From: Streptomyces virginiae
GTDB taxonomy: Bacteria; Actinomycetota; Actinomycetes; Streptomycetales; Streptomycetaceae
Direction of reading: 5' to 3'
Assembly: GCF_000720455.1 (NCBI RefSeq)
Contig: NZ_JOAK01000041.1
Span: forward strand, 1-64,000
Length of the DNA stretch: 64,000 nucleotides
The notes under the pieces were generated by a model that searched no databases, was not told the origin of the DNA, and saw only the letters and a list, made by a program, of their open reading frames with translations. Numbering within the stretch: the stretch's first letter is position 1; every line of letters starts with the position of its first letter. A program made the translations under genes and the position numbers. Positions 27,298-37,049 of this stretch are shown here, piece after piece.

Positions 27298-28289
27298 GGC
27301 CGTGATGCTGGCAGCACCTACTGACAAAGCTCCAAGCTCACTCCCGGGCGCTCCGCCCGCTGGGACCGTCCTGTTCCGGGGCGCCGGGCACCTGAACCGC
27401 CTGACCGCCGACACCCCGTGGCAGCAGCCACCGGCACGGCACGGTCCCTGGCCGGCCGCCTCGTCGACGTGAGGCTCACCTCCGGCCGCCGCCCCACCCC
27501 GGGTCCCTCCGCCAGCGGCCGGGTTCCGCTCGCCCACCACCGGGCACGGCCGGGACCAGCTGACCGGCCCCGCCCATTTCTGTAGTCACCATTCCGGTTC
27601 CCATAGCCTGGGTCGGCCGTCGCATCGCCGCCGTCCTGTGGGTGACTTCCTTCGAGCGGGCTGGTTGGGCTGCCGCCTGCCAGGCCTGCCAGGGCTCTGA
27701 AACCGCCCCGCTGTTGAACGGAAATGACCTGGTCCCGGCCCTCGCTGGGCCGCCCACGCTGAGGGAGGCCATCGCGGCAGTGGACGGCCCCCCAGCACAC
27801 GGCGGCATTTTGCCGCCGAACACGGGAAGGGGGCACGGAACGTGCCTGGTGCCAGCTGCCTACGTTGTCAGCCCCACCTTGCCTGCTGGGTCTGCTGAGT
27901 GAGCCTTACTGGGCGAAGGGGAAGCTGGGGGCGAAACTGCGGGGAAACCTGAGGGGGCAGCTGGGGGCGAAGCGTCCCGCGACACCTGGGACCGAGAGCA
28001 GAGGGAGGGATTGGTGGTGCTGGGCGAGCCACTTGCCGGCGGAGCCTGTCCGGCTGCCCGCCACGGCGCTTGCGCACCGGGCACGGCACCGCGCCAGCAC
28101 GAGAGTCAGCACAGTGGCTTCCAAACCGGGTGAAGGTCGTGCCTTCGGCGGCTGTCGAGGCCGGGGGTGTGGTGCCCACTCACACAGGGCGGTACCTGAA
28201 TGTGATGTCCCGCCACATACGCCGCCGACCTGCGGGCTTCTACGGTGTGGCCACACCAATCGTCCCCGCAGACACCGGAAGTGGTGCAC
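27298..28289. other. Long intergenic stretch, possible small ORF
   Basis: No convincing gene. A plus-strand frame at 27642-27902 (FERAGWAAACQACQGSETA, PTLREAIAAVDGPPAHGG) has moderately coding-like composition, but its minus-strand alternative is nearly as good. From 27905 to 27985 there is a G-rich quasi-repeat in which AGCTGGGGGCGAA occurs twice. The stretch marks the change from the accessory region to more ordinary chromosome. Confidence 0.4.
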
Positions 28290-29681
28290 ATGACCTCCCC
28301 CGCAACAGCCGCACCATCAGCAACCGGAATCCGGAGAATCGTCGCAGCGAGCCTGATCGGCACCACCATCGAGTGGTACGACTTCTTCCTCTACGGCTCG
28401 GCGGCCGCGTTGGTCTTCAACGAGCTGTTCTTCCCCGACAGCGAACCGCTGGTCGGCACCCTCCTCGCTTTCCTCACCTACGCGATCGGCTTCGCGGCCC
28501 GCCCCCTCGGCGGCCTCGTCTTCGGCCACTACGGCGACAAGATCGGCCGCAAGCGGCTCCTCGTCCTCAGCCTGCTCCTCATGGGCGGCGCCACCTTCGC
28601 CATGGGCCTGCTGCCCACCCACGCGAGCATCGGCGTCGGCGCGCCCGTCCTCCTCACCCTCCTGCGCCTGATCCAGGGCTTCGCGCTCGGCGGCGAGTGG
28701 GGCGGCGCGGTCCTGCTCGTCTCCGAGCACGGTGACGACGAGCACCGCGGATTCTGGGCGTCCTGGCCCCAGGCGGGCGCGCCCGGCGGCAACCTGCTGG
28801 CCACCGGCGTACTCGCCCTCCTCGCCGCCCTGCAGTCCGACGAGGCCTTCCTCGCCTGGGGCTGGCGCATCCCCTTCCTGCTCTCCGGCGTGCTCGTCAT
28901 GATCGGCCTGTGGATCCGGATATCCGTCTCCGAGTCCCCGGTCTTCCTGGAGGCTCAGGCCAGGGCCGCGCGGCAGGCCGCCGCCGGTGTCGAGGCGAAG
29001 CCGCCCGTGGCGGAGGTGTTCCGTACGAACTGGCGCGGCGTCCTGACCGCGATCGGCACGCGCCTCGGCGAGAACATCTCCTACTACGTCATCACCGCCT
29101 TCCTCCTCGTCTACGTCACCAGCCACCTCGGCCTGCCCAAGAGCGACGGCCTGAACGCCGTCCTGATCGGCTCCGCCGTCCACTTCGCCGCCATCCCGGC
29201 GTGGGGGGCGCTCTCGGACCGCATCGGCCGCCGCCCCGTCACCCTCATCGGCTCGGTCGGCATGATCGGCTGGGCGTTCGCCTTCTTCGCGATGCTGGAC
29301 TCCAAGTCCTTCCCCGTGATCGTCGCCGCCGTGACCGTCGGGCTGCTCCTGCACGGCGCGATGTACGGACCGCAGGCCGCCTTCATCTCCGAGATGTTCG
29401 CCACCGAGGTCCGCTACTCCGGTGCCTCGATGGGCTCCCAGCTCGCCTCCATCGTCGGCGGCGCGCTGGCCCCGATCGTCGCCGTGGCCCTGCTCAAGGA
29501 CTACGGCTCCTCCGTACCCGTCTCGGTCTACCTGGGCGCGGCGGCGGCGGTCACCACCCTGACCGTCCTGGTCGCCAAGGAGACCCGCGGGCGTAGCCTG
29601 GCCCGCGAACACGCCCCGGCAGGCGGCTCGGTGCCGGCCCCGCGCACGACCGGGCACGAACCGGTACCGGCCGACAACTGA
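28290..29681 (+). CDS. MHS-type (ShiA/ProP-like) major facilitator transporter
   Basis: A 463-residue protein with 12 membrane helices. The opening IVAASLIGTTIEWYDFFLYG and the loop 2-3 motif GHYGDKIGRKRLLV are diagnostic of the metabolite:H+ symporter family (ShiA, ProP, KgtP, shikimate/citrate/dicarboxylate-type). RLIQGFALGGEWGGAVLLVSEH is the family's helix-5 motif. It imports an organic acid or osmolyte driven by protons; the substrate is not readable. The ATG at 28290 begins the family-typical N-terminus. A GAF/PucR regulator follows 55 bases later and likely senses or controls use of the same substrate. Confidence 0.88.
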   Translation: MTSPATAAPSATGIRRIVAASLIGTTIEWYDFFLYGSAAALVFNELFFPDSEPLVGTLLAFLTYAIGFAARPLGGLVFGHYGDKIGRKRLLVLSLLLMGGATFAMGLLPTHASIGVGAPVLLTLLRLIQGFALGGEWGGAVLLVSEHGDDEHRGFWASWPQAGAPGGNLLATGVLALLAALQSDEAFLAWGWRIPFLLSGVLVMIGLWIRISVSESPVFLEAQARAARQAAAGVEAKPPVAEVFRTNWRGVLTAIGTRLGENISYYVITAFLLVYVTSHLGLPKSDGLNAVLIGSAVHFAAIPAWGALSDRIGRRPVTLIGSVGMIGWAFAFFAMLDSKSFPVIVAAVTVGLLLHGAMYGPQAAFISEMFATEVRYSGASMGSQLASIVGGALAPIVAVALLKDYGSSVPVSVYLGAAAAVTTLTVLVAKETRGRSLAREHAPAGGSVPAPRTTGHEPVPADN

Positions 29682-29736
29682 ACCGCACCGGGCGCGCCGG
29701 TCCGTGCGAGTCCACCACCACGACGGAGAGCGGCCG

Positions 29737-31689
29737 ATGCCCACCACCGCACACACCGCGAGCACCGGCGCCGGCCCCGGAACCGCTCAGGCCCGGAGCG
29801 CACTGCTGCACCTGCGCCACCTGCTGGACCTGCTCGACCAGGGCGCGCCGGCCGAGCAGTTCGCCCCGCCGGCCGCCCCGGCGCACGGCCCGCACCTCGA
29901 CGAAGCCGACGCGGCGGTGGTCGCGGAGGCCACCCGGGTCGCACTGCGCATCCGCCGCACGCTCGGCCAGCACCGCCGCCGCGAGGCCGAACTCGCCGCC
30001 CTGTTCGACACCGCCGGAGACCTGGCCCGGCTCAGGGACCCGGACGCCGTGCTCAAGGCCATCGTCCACCGCGCCAAGCTGCTCCTCGGCACGGACGTCA
30101 CGTACCTGTCCCTCAACGACGACGAGGCGGGCGACACCTACATGCGGGTGACCGACGGCTCGGTCTCCGCCGCGTTCCAGCAGGTCCGCCTGGGCATGGG
30201 GGAGGGCCTCGGCGGTCTGGTCGCCGAGACGGCCCGCCCCTACTCCACCGGGGACTACCGCGACGACCAGCGCTTCCGGCACACCGCCACGATCGACGGC
30301 GCCGTCGCGGAGGAGGGGCTACGGGCCATCCTGGGCGTACCGCTGCGCCTGGGCACCCGGGTGATCGGCGTCCTGTACGCGGCCGACCGTACCGCCCGCG
30401 CCTTCACGCCCGACGAGGTCGCCCTGCTGTCCTCCCTCGCAGACCACGCCGCCATCGCCATCGACAGCGCCCGCCTGCTCGACGAGACCCGCAGCGCACT
30501 CGTCGACCTGGGCGAAGCGTCGCGGACCATCGAGGCGCACAGCGACGCCATGCGGCGAGCCGAGGACGCCCACGACCGGCTGACCGATCTGGTGCTGCGC
30601 GGCGCCGGCATCACCGAGGTCGCCACCGCCATCGGCACCGTCCTGCAGGGCGGCACCCTGATCCACGACGCCGACGGCACCGAACTCGCCCGGGCCGGCA
30701 CCGATTCCGGCCGGCCGTCGGCCCGGGCCGTCGCCTCGTCCCGGGCCGGCGGCCGCGCCGTGCCCGCCGACGGCACCTGGGTGTGCGCGGTCCTCGCCGG
30801 GCCCGAGCTGCTCGGCAGCATCGCCCTGACCGGCCGCCCCGACCTCGGCGACGCCGACCGCCGCCTCTTCGAGCGCGCCGGAGTCGTCACGGCCCTCCTG
30901 CTGCTGCAGCGCCGCTCGGTCGCCGAGACCGAGGACCGGGTACGCGGCGAACTCCTCGGGGACCTCCTCACCGGGGCAGCCGACCCGGCGAGCCTGCCCG
31001 CACGCGCCCGCCGGGTCGGCGTGGACCTCGACCACCCGCACGCGGTGTTCGTCCTGCACTCCGCCGCCGCGCCCAGGCAGCGGCTGCTGGCCGCCGCCGC
31101 CCGCATCGCGCACGTCCGCAAGGGCCTGGCGGGCCTGCACCACGACGACGTGATCCTGGTCTTCCCCGCCGAGCACCCCGGTCCCGCCGCCGCCAGCCTC
31201 GCCGGCGAGCTGGGCCTGGCCCTCGCCGGACCCGTCACGGTCGGCGCCGCCGGCCCGGTCGGCGGGCCGGGGGCGTTCCCCGACGCCCACGCCGAAGCCC
31301 TCCGCTGCCGGACCGCCCTGCGCGCGCTGGGCCGGGAGGGCTCCGGCGCCGCAGCGGACGACCTGGGCTTCCTCGGCGTACTGCTCGGCGACCAGACGGA
31401 CCTCGGCGGCTACGTGCGCCGGACCCTGGGCCCGCTGCTCGACTACGACGCGAAACGCGGCACCGAACTCGTCCACACCCTCCGGACCTACTTCGACGAG
31501 GGCACGAGCCCGTCCAGGGCCGCCGAGGCCCTCCACGTGCACGTGAACACCGTGGTGCAGCGGCTGGAGCGGACCGGCCGGCTGCTCGGCCGCGACTGGA
31601 CGCGTCCGGAACGGGCCCTGGAGCTCCAACTCGCCCTGCGGGTCCTGCGCGTGCAGCGGCCGGACGATTCCGGCCCGCCCGCCCCTTGA
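29737..31689 (+). CDS. GAF-domain PucR-type transcriptional regulator
   Basis: 650 residues from ATG at 29737 with GGAGAG upstream. A GAF domain spans about residues 75-245 (LFDTAGDLARLRDPDAVLKA through LADHAAIAIDSARLLDETR). A middle region resembles the GGDEF-like part of PucR/CdaR proteins, and the C-terminal helix-turn-helix is LRTYFDEGTSPSRAAEALHV then HVNTVVQRLERTGRLLG. Such regulators activate catabolic genes on binding aromatic or organic acids. Downstream of a MHS transporter on the same strand, it may control uptake and breakdown of that transporter's substrate. Confidence 0.85.
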   Translation: MPTTAHTASTGAGPGTAQARSALLHLRHLLDLLDQGAPAEQFAPPAAPAHGPHLDEADAAVVAEATRVALRIRRTLGQHRRREAELAALFDTAGDLARLRDPDAVLKAIVHRAKLLLGTDVTYLSLNDDEAGDTYMRVTDGSVSAAFQQVRLGMGEGLGGLVAETARPYSTGDYRDDQRFRHTATIDGAVAEEGLRAILGVPLRLGTRVIGVLYAADRTARAFTPDEVALLSSLADHAAIAIDSARLLDETRSALVDLGEASRTIEAHSDAMRRAEDAHDRLTDLVLRGAGITEVATAIGTVLQGGTLIHDADGTELARAGTDSGRPSARAVASSRAGGRAVPADGTWVCAVLAGPELLGSIALTGRPDLGDADRRLFERAGVVTALLLLQRRSVAETEDRVRGELLGDLLTGAADPASLPARARRVGVDLDHPHAVFVLHSAAAPRQRLLAAAARIAHVRKGLAGLHHDDVILVFPAEHPGPAAASLAGELGLALAGPVTVGAAGPVGGPGAFPDAHAEALRCRTALRALGREGSGAAADDLGFLGVLLGDQTDLGGYVRRTLGPLLDYDAKRGTELVHTLRTYFDEGTSPSRAAEALHVHVNTVVQRLERTGRLLGRDWTRPERALELQLALRVLRVQRPDDSGPPAP

Positions 31690-31753
31690 CCCCGCCTGAC
31701 GCGGTTCGCGGCGCAGCCGCCGGAAGGCGGCGACAGGTGGCAGGGTGGAAGGC

Positions 31754-32506
31754 ATGTGCGGCCGTTACGTCTCCACCCGTGGTCCCGAGGACCTCTCCGG
31801 CCTCTTCCAGGCGGCGCCCCCGGATCCGGGGCACGCGCTGGAACCCAGCTGGAACGTCGCCCCCACCGACGCGGTCTGGGCGGTGCTGGAGCGCGCCGAC
31901 CGGGAGAGCGGGCTGCTGACGCGCAGGCTGCGGCCGCTGCGGTGGGGGCTGGTGCCGTCCTGGTCGAAGAGCGCGACCGGTGGCGCGAAGATGATCAACG
32001 CGCGCGTGGAGACGGTGCACGAGAAGCCCGCCTACCGGCGCGCCTTCGCCAAGCGCCGCTGTCTGCTGCCGGCGGACGGGTTCTACGAGTGGCAGGCCGT
32101 CCCCGCCTCCGCCGGAAGGAAGGCGTACAAGCAGCCGTACTTCATCCGCCCCGAGGACGGCGCCGTGATGGCCATGGCCGGGCTCTACGAGTTCTGGCGC
32201 GACCCGGGCGTCGCCGACGACGACGATCCGGCGGCGTGGTGGGCGACCTGCACGATCATCACCACCGAGGCGACCGACGCGGCCGGCCGCGTCCACCCCC
32301 GTATGCCGCTCGCGCTCGCCCCGGCCGACTACGAGGCCTGGCTCGACCCCTCCCACCAGGACGCGGACGCGTTGCGCGCTCTGCTCGCCGCCCCCGGAGA
32401 CGGCCGGCTGGATGTCCGCCCCGTGTCGACGGCGGTCAACAACGTGCGCAACAACGGGCCCGAGCTGCTTGACGACCCCGCGGATCCCGCTCCGGCCGCG
32501 AAGTAA
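31754..32506 (+). CDS. SOS-response-associated peptidase-like protein (YedK/HMCES, SRAP)
   Basis: 250 residues. The protein must start MCGRY, because Cys2 is the catalytic and crosslinking residue exposed after Met removal. Other SRAP landmarks are [25 protein letters not shown] (Asn/Arg), [11 protein letters not shown] (Glu) and HPRMPLAL (His). The family caps abasic sites in single-stranded DNA by forming a thiazolidine crosslink through Cys2. GGAAGG lies upstream. It seems to be a single-gene unit; an operator/promoter region follows. Confidence 0.93.
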   Translation: MCGRYVSTRGPEDLSGLFQAAPPDPGHALEPSWNVAPTDAVWAVLERADRESGLLTRRLRPLRWGLVPSWSKSATGGAKMINARVETVHEKPAYRRAFAKRRCLLPADGFYEWQAVPASAGRKAYKQPYFIRPEDGAVMAMAGLYEFWRDPGVADDDDPAAWWATCTIITTEATDAAGRVHPRMPLALAPADYEAWLDPSHQDADALRALLAAPGDGRLDVRPVSTAVNNVRNNGPELLDDPADPAPAAK

Positions 32507-32513
32507 AGAATCA

Positions 32514-32552
32514 TTGACACGGTGTACGGCATGCTTGACACTTCGAGTGTCA
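32514..32552. promoter_or_regulatory. Operator/promoter with TTGACAC repeats
   Basis: TTGACAC occurs at 32514-32520 and again 21 bases later at 32535-32541. The second copy forms a 17-bp palindrome, TGACAC-N5-GTGTCA (32536-32552). The repeats are two helical turns apart, just upstream of the three-gene operon that contains an XRE regulator. TTGACA also fits a -35 box. Autoregulation by the downstream HTH protein is the simplest reading. Confidence 0.6.
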
Positions 32553-32580
32553 GGTTTTCTTTACATGGGGAGTGGTGGCC

Positions 32581-33009
32581 GTGGCCGTCGAAGAGAAACG
32601 CGCCTGGATCATGATCGTGGTCACGGTGGTGTCCTACACGGCCTACCTGGCCGTCGTCCTCGGCCGCTCCGGGGCCGGCCCGATCACCCGGGAGCCCTAC
32701 GTCGCCGCGCTGCTGTGGACCGTCGGCTCGGCCATCGCCGCCTCCATCGCCCTGCACGTCACAGTGGCCCTCCTGTCGCCCGAGGAAGGCAGGACCAAGG
32801 ACCAGCGCGACCGCGAGATCCACCACTTCGGCGACCACATCGGCCAGTCGTTCGTCGTCGTGGGCGGTGTGGCGGCGCTCGTCCTGGCGATGGCCGAGGC
32901 GGACCGGTTCTGGATCGCCAACGCCGTCTACCTGGCCTTCGTCCTGTCGGCGCTGCTCGGATCCACGGCGAAGATCGTTGCCTACCGGACGGGCTTCCAG
33001 CCGTGGTGA
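32581..33009 (+). CDS. Four-helix membrane protein (operon with XRE regulator)
   Basis: 142 residues from GTG at 32581; GGGGAG lies 8 bases upstream, and two earlier in-frame GTGs at 32572 and 32575 are too close to it. Four hydrophobic helices: [54 protein letters not shown] and [20 protein letters not shown] cytosolic [13 protein letters not shown] loop lies between helices 2 and 3. The pairing of such a membrane protein with a short XRE-type regulator is common in actinobacteria; function is unknown. The stop overlaps the next gene by four bases. Confidence 0.72.
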   Translation: MAVEEKRAWIMIVVTVVSYTAYLAVVLGRSGAGPITREPYVAALLWTVGSAIAASIALHVTVALLSPEEGRTKDQRDREIHHFGDHIGQSFVVVGGVAALVLAMAEADRFWIANAVYLAFVLSALLGSTAKIVAYRTGFQPW

Positions 33010-33242
33010 GGCCCACGCGGGTCACCAACAGGATCCGGGCCCTGCGCTTCGCCACCGGCGAGATGACGCAGGCCGAACTCGCCCGCCGGATCGGCGTCAC
33101 CCGGCAGACCGTCATCGCGATCGAACAGGGCCGCTACTCGCCCTCGCTGGAGAAGGCCTTCGAGATCGCCCGCGTCTTCGCCGTACCGCTCGACTCGGTG
33201 TTCCAGTACACCGCCACCGCCACCGAGGGAGACGATGCATGA
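33006..33242 (+). CDS. Short XRE-family transcriptional regulator
   Basis: A 78-residue protein that is essentially a lone helix-turn-helix: [20 protein letters not shown] followed by [19 protein letters not shown]. This is the YgzD/PF01381 type, without a sensor domain. GTG at 33006 overlaps the stop of the membrane gene, and its stop overlaps the ATG of the dehydrogenase (ATGA), so all three genes are coupled. It probably binds the TGACAC palindrome upstream of the operon. Confidence 0.88.
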   Translation: MRPTRVTNRIRALRFATGEMTQAELARRIGVTRQTVIAIEQGRYSPSLEKAFEIARVFAVPLDSVFQYTATATEGDDA

Positions 33243-34210
33243 AGGCGATCGTGCAGGACAGGTACGGCCCCGTGGACGTGCTGCGGCTCGACGAGGTGGA
33301 CCGGCCGGTTCCGGGGCGCGGCGAAGTGCTCGTACGGGTCCACGCCGCCGCGGTCGACCAGGGCGTCTGGCACCTCGTGACGGGCCTGCCGTACGCCCTG
33401 CGCCCCGTGTTCGGCCTCCGGGCACCTCGTGTGCGGACACCCGGCATGGACCTTGCCGGCCGGGTGGAGGCCGTCGGGCCGGACGTCACCCGCGTCCGGC
33501 CGGGCGACGAGGTGTACGGCAGCTGCCAGGGATCGTTCGCCGAGTACGCGTGCGCCAAGGAGGACGCCCTCGCCCCGAAGCCGGAGGGCCTCGGCTTCGA
33601 GGCGGCGGCCACCGTGCCCGTGTCCGGGGTCACCGCCCTCAAGGCCCTGCGAGACGTCGGCCGGGTCCGCGCCGGGCAGCGCGTCCTCGTACTGGGCGCC
33701 TCGGGCGGCGTCGGTACGTACGCCGTGCAGCTGGCCAAGGCCTTCGGGGCCCACGTCACCGGGGTCTGCAGCGCCTCCAAGACGGACCTGGTCCGCTCCA
33801 TCGGGGCCGACGAGGCCGTCGACTACAGGCAGGAGGACCCCGTCGACGGCAGCCGCCGCTACGACCTCATCCTCGACATCGCGGGCAACCGGCCGCTGTC
33901 CCGGCTCCGCAACGCCCTCACCGCCCGCGGGACCCTCGTCATCGTCGGCGGGGAAGGCGGGGGCCGATGGCTCGGCGGCAACGAACGCCAGCTGGGCGCC
34001 CTTCTGCTCTCGCCCTTCGTCGGCCAGCGCCTGCGCTCGCTCGCCGTCATGGAGCAGCACCACAGCGACCTGAGGGCCCTCACGGAACTCATCGAGGACG
34101 GCTCCGTCACCCCGGTCGTCGACCGCAGCTACCCGCTGGCCGAGGTGCCCGACGCCATCCGCCACCTGAGAGGAGGCCGGGTACGCGGCAAGATCGCGAT
34201 CCGGCTATGA
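33239..34210 (+). CDS. Zinc-less MDR alcohol dehydrogenase / quinone oxidoreductase
   Basis: 323 residues. GroES-like N-terminus ([41 protein letters not shown], split by a line of common MDR residues) and a Rossmann fold with [20 protein letters not shown], the NADPH motif. The catalytic zinc cysteine is replaced in this class, which reduces quinones or enones with NAD(P)H. Its start overlaps the regulator's stop, so expression follows that operon. The membrane protein and oxidoreductase pairing suggests a redox or detoxification role, which is inference. Confidence 0.87.
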   Translation: MKAIVQDRYGPVDVLRLDEVDRPVPGRGEVLVRVHAAAVDQGVWHLVTGLPYALRPVFGLRAPRVRTPGMDLAGRVEAVGPDVTRVRPGDEVYGSCQGSFAEYACAKEDALAPKPEGLGFEAAATVPVSGVTALKALRDVGRVRAGQRVLVLGASGGVGTYAVQLAKAFGAHVTGVCSASKTDLVRSIGADEAVDYRQEDPVDGSRRYDLILDIAGNRPLSRLRNALTARGTLVIVGGEGGGRWLGGNERQLGALLLSPFVGQRLRSLAVMEQHHSDLRALTELIEDGSVTPVVDRSYPLAEVPDAIRHLRGGRVRGKIAIRL

Positions 34211-35245
34211 GCCGTCCCAGGTGACGCGGGCGACGACCGGCAGGTGGTCGCTTCCGGTGGCGGGCAGGGTGCGGATGCCGGCGACGGTCGCCGAGCGCGC
34301 GAGGACCTGGTCGATCCGGGAGACCGGGAAGGACGCGGGCCAGCTGAGGGCGAACCCGCGCCGGGGCGCCTGCATCCGCGAGGTCACCGGAGCGAGCCCG
34401 CGGTCGTCCACGGTGGCGTTGAGGTCGCCGAGCAGCACCACCCGGTCCACCGGCTCGGCGGCGACGGCCGCGCCCAACAGCCGCGCGCTCTCGTCCCGCA
34501 GCTGCGAGGCGAAGCCGGACGGCCGGATGCGGACCGACGGCAGGTGCGCGACGTACACGGCGATCTCGCCCCGCGGCGTGGTCACGCCGGCCCGCAGGCC
34601 GCGGCTCCACCCCTCCCCGATCCCCGCCGGCTTGATGTCCGGGCGCCGTACGCCCGTCAGCGGGTACTTCGACCACAGGCCGACCGTACCCTCGACGGCG
34701 TGGTGCGGATACCGCGGCGCCAGGGCCTGCTCGTAGGCCGGCAGGGCGGAGGCGGTCAGCTCCTCCAGGGCGATGAGGTCCGGCGCGGCTCCGGCCAGCG
34801 CGGCCGCGGTGCCCGCCGGGTCCGGGTTCTCGTCGCTGACGTTGTGCTGGACCACCGTGAGGCCGTGGCCGCCGTGCTCCGCAGGGAGGAGCAGCCCGCC
34901 GAACTGGCCCAGCCAGGCCAGCGCGGGCAGCAGCAGGGCCACCAGAGCGACGGCCGAGCGGCGTACGAGCGCCGCCACGAGCAGCAGCGGCACCGCCAGG
35001 CCGAGCCACGGCAGGAACGCCTCCAGCAGGCTGCCGAGGCGGCCCACCACATTGGGCACGGCGGAGTGGAAGGTCAGCACGGCGGCGGTCAGCAGGGCCG
35101 CCGGGGCGAGGACCCGTCCGCGCCCGGCCGTGGCCCCCTGCCGGCGGCCGCCGCGGCGCGCGCCGCCGGGCGCACCGCCGACCCCGCTGTCGGCCCCCCT
35201 GTCGGTGGCCCGCTCACCCACCCGCTTCGCCAATGCCCCGCCCAT
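34205..35245 (-). CDS. Membrane-anchored endonuclease/exonuclease/phosphatase protein
   Basis: 346 residues. Residues about 40-130 hold three membrane helices (VLAPAALLTAAVLTFHSAVP, FLPWLGLAVPLLLVAALV, AVALVALLLPALAWLGQFGG). The EEP domain follows: TVVQHNVSDENPDP, DLIALEELTASAL (catalytic Glu), VYVAHLPSV, VLLGDLNATVDDR (Asp/Asn) and GSDHLPVVARV (Asp-His). The catalytic domain should be outside the cell. Nucleic-acid or phospholipid phosphodiester hydrolysis is the family reaction. ATG 35245 starts the predicted cytoplasmic tail. The last 6 bases overlap the convergent dehydrogenase. Confidence 0.85.
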   Translation of the reverse strand: MGGALAKRVGERATDRGADSGVGGAPGGARRGGRRQGATAGRGRVLAPAALLTAAVLTFHSAVPNVVGRLGSLLEAFLPWLGLAVPLLLVAALVRRSAVALVALLLPALAWLGQFGGLLLPAEHGGHGLTVVQHNVSDENPDPAGTAAALAGAAPDLIALEELTASALPAYEQALAPRYPHHAVEGTVGLWSKYPLTGVRRPDIKPAGIGEGWSRGLRAGVTTPRGEIAVYVAHLPSVRIRPSGFASQLRDESARLLGAAVAAEPVDRVVLLGDLNATVDDRGLAPVTSRMQAPRRGFALSWPASFPVSRIDQVLARSATVAGIRTLPATGSDHLPVVARVTWDGS

Positions 35246-35386
35246 CCGTCCCGGACCGCTCCCGTCCCGCAGAATGAGCACGACGTCGCCCGCTACGACG
35301 CGTGATCCGCCGCCGGGGTTCCCGCGGGCCGCACCGCAGGCCGCACCGCAGGGGCCGCCGACGGGGTGAGAGGACGGGAGGGCCGT

Positions 35387-36271
35387 ATGGGTGCAGCGAG
35401 GGTGGCGGTCGTGACGAGCGCCACCGGACTCGACGAGGACACCGATCTGCCGCTGCTGCTGGAGGCGCTGCGCTCGGCGGGCCTGTCCGCGGAGCCGGCG
35501 GCCTGGGACACGGACCCGCGGCGGGGGTGGGCCGGATACGACCTGGCCGTCATCCGCTCGACGTGGGACTACGTGGGACGGATCGACGAGTTCCTGGCCT
35601 GGGCCGATGCCGCGGCCCGCGTGACCCGGCTGTGGAATCCCGCACCGCTCGTGCGCTGGAACAGCGACAAGGGCTATCTGCTCGACCTCGCCGGACGAGG
35701 CGTTCCCGTGGTGCCGACGCGCTGCATCGCACCGGGGGACACCTACGTCGAGGAGGACTTCGAGGGGACGCACGGGGTGGTCGTCAAGCCGTCGGTGTCC
35801 GCGGGCGCGCGGGACACCGCACGCTACGAACCGGGACGCGGGGCGGACGCCGAACGGCACGCCCGCATGCTGCTCGGGCAGGGCCGCACCGCGCTGGTCC
35901 AGCCGTACCTGCCGCTGGTGGAGGAGGGGGAGCGTGCCCTGGTCTTCTTCGCCGGGACCTTCAGCCACGCGATCCGCAAGCAGGCCCTGCTGACCGAGCC
36001 CGGGGAGATGGACAACGACCGCGCGGCGCACCCCGGGGCCGCGCTCCACATGCCCACCGAGGCGGAGCTCCGGACGGCGCGGGCGGCGCTGGCGGCGGTT
36101 CCCGCCCCGGGCGAACCGCTGTTCGCCCGGGTGGACCTCGTACTGGACGGGTCCAGGGAACCGGTGCTCATGGAACTGGAGCTCATCGAGCCGAACCTGT
36201 TCCTCGGGCTCGACCCGCGGGGACCGGAGCGGCTCGCCCTGGCGGTGGCGGCGGCAGCCCGGGAGGCGTAG
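35387..36271 (+). CDS. ATP-grasp domain protein
   Basis: 294 residues from ATG 35387 with GGGAGGG upstream. ATP-grasp features are AVIRSTWDYVG, WNPAPLVRWNSDKGYLLDL, GVVVKPSVSAGARDT (nucleotide-lysine strand) and EPVLMELELIEPNLFLGLD, whose Glu/Asn pair binds Mg-ATP. This is the short family resembling glutathione-synthase-like enzymes of unknown substrate, which ligate a carboxylate to an amine or thiol. No operon partner is visible; it stands between divergent and convergent single genes. Confidence 0.85.
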   Translation: MGAARVAVVTSATGLDEDTDLPLLLEALRSAGLSAEPAAWDTDPRRGWAGYDLAVIRSTWDYVGRIDEFLAWADAAARVTRLWNPAPLVRWNSDKGYLLDLAGRGVPVVPTRCIAPGDTYVEEDFEGTHGVVVKPSVSAGARDTARYEPGRGADAERHARMLLGQGRTALVQPYLPLVEEGERALVFFAGTFSHAIRKQALLTEPGEMDNDRAAHPGAALHMPTEAELRTARAALAAVPAPGEPLFARVDLVLDGSREPVLMELELIEPNLFLGLDPRGPERLALAVAAAAREA

Positions 36272-36295
36272 GGCCGCCGTCCGGCTACCGGCCCG

Positions 36296-36955
36296 CTACG
36301 ACGTCCTGCACGCGCCGCGCATCCGGCGCCGGCGCAGCAGCAGGCCCACGCCCGCTCCCGCGAGGGCGGTCGCGGCGACACCCGCCGTGGTCCACCAGAC
36401 GGCGGCGCCCTCGCCACCGGACGTCGCCTGCGTCCCGGAGGGCGCCGGAGCGGCGTCGGAGCCGGAGCCGGAGGCGGAAGCGGAGGCGGGGGTCGGGGCC
36501 GACACGGCCGGAGTGCCGCCGGTCGCGGAGTCCGTCGTGCCCGTGGCGGTGGTTCCCGCGCCGGTGGTCGGAGCCGGGTCCACCACGGGTACGCCGACTT
36601 CGAGTTCACCCTTGCCGAGTGCGGGGAACCCCACCTCGACGCTGACCTTCCACGTACCGGGCGGCAGCGCCTCGGCCGTGGTCCAGCCGGCGGGCGCCGC
36701 CGCCGGGTCGCGGACCAGGCGCCAGGGGCCCATCGTGCGGGAGCCGTCGACGCTGACCGCGTTCACGGTGGCGGCGACCGTCTCGTCGACGGCGTCCCCG
36801 TCGTTCTCCCAGGTGACGTCGGCGGTGACGTGGCCGGTGCGTTGTCCGGTCACCACCACCTTCAGGGTGTCTCCGTGGGCGTGGGCCGCAGCGGGGATCA
36901 GGAACATGAGACCGAGTGCGGCCAGGGTGGCCGAGAGAGCGATTCGTATGCGCAT
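36296..36955 (-). CDS. Secreted cell-surface protein with C-terminal membrane anchor
   Basis: 219 residues. Signal peptide 1-27 (ALSATLAALGLMFLIPAAAHA) with mature N-terminus HGDTLKVVV. One beta-sandwich domain follows (TADVTWENDGDAVDETVAAT, WKVSVEVGFPALGKGELEVG), then a Thr/Ser/Ala/Pro-rich stalk and a membrane helix (VWWTTAGVAATALAGAGVGL) ended by LLRRRRMRG. The mature N-terminal His recalls copper-binding CopC/YcnI-like proteins, but no metal motif is certain. It lacks LPxTG and would be membrane-tethered. Confidence 0.7.
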   Translation of the reverse strand: MRIRIALSATLAALGLMFLIPAAAHAHGDTLKVVVTGQRTGHVTADVTWENDGDAVDETVAATVNAVSVDGSRTMGPWRLVRDPAAAPAGWTTAEALPPGTWKVSVEVGFPALGKGELEVGVPVVDPAPTTGAGTTATGTTDSATGGTPAVSAPTPASASASGSGSDAAPAPSGTQATSGGEGAAVWWTTAGVAATALAGAGVGLLLRRRRMRGACRTS

Positions 36956-36988
36956 CGTCGGGGTGCTCCGGTCGAGATGAGGGGAACC

Positions 36989-37020
36989 GGCGGACGGCCG
37001 CACGGGGGCGGCCGTCCGCC
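36989..37020. terminator. Hairpin between metalloprotease and surface-protein genes
   Basis: A perfect 13-bp inverted repeat (36989-37001 with 37008-37020) around a 6-base loop. Together with the next hairpin it forms a double terminator downstream of the metalloprotease gene. Confidence 0.55.
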
Positions 37021-37049
37021 GGGGCGGGATCACGGCGTCACGGGGTGGT

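Noticed and set aside
27905..27985. G-rich quasi-repeat, considered as a bacteriocin-like Lys/Leu/Gly peptide
   Set aside because: The peptide (KGKLGAKLRGNLRGQLGAK) looks amphipathic, but there is no start with a ribosome site and the rest of the frame is random.
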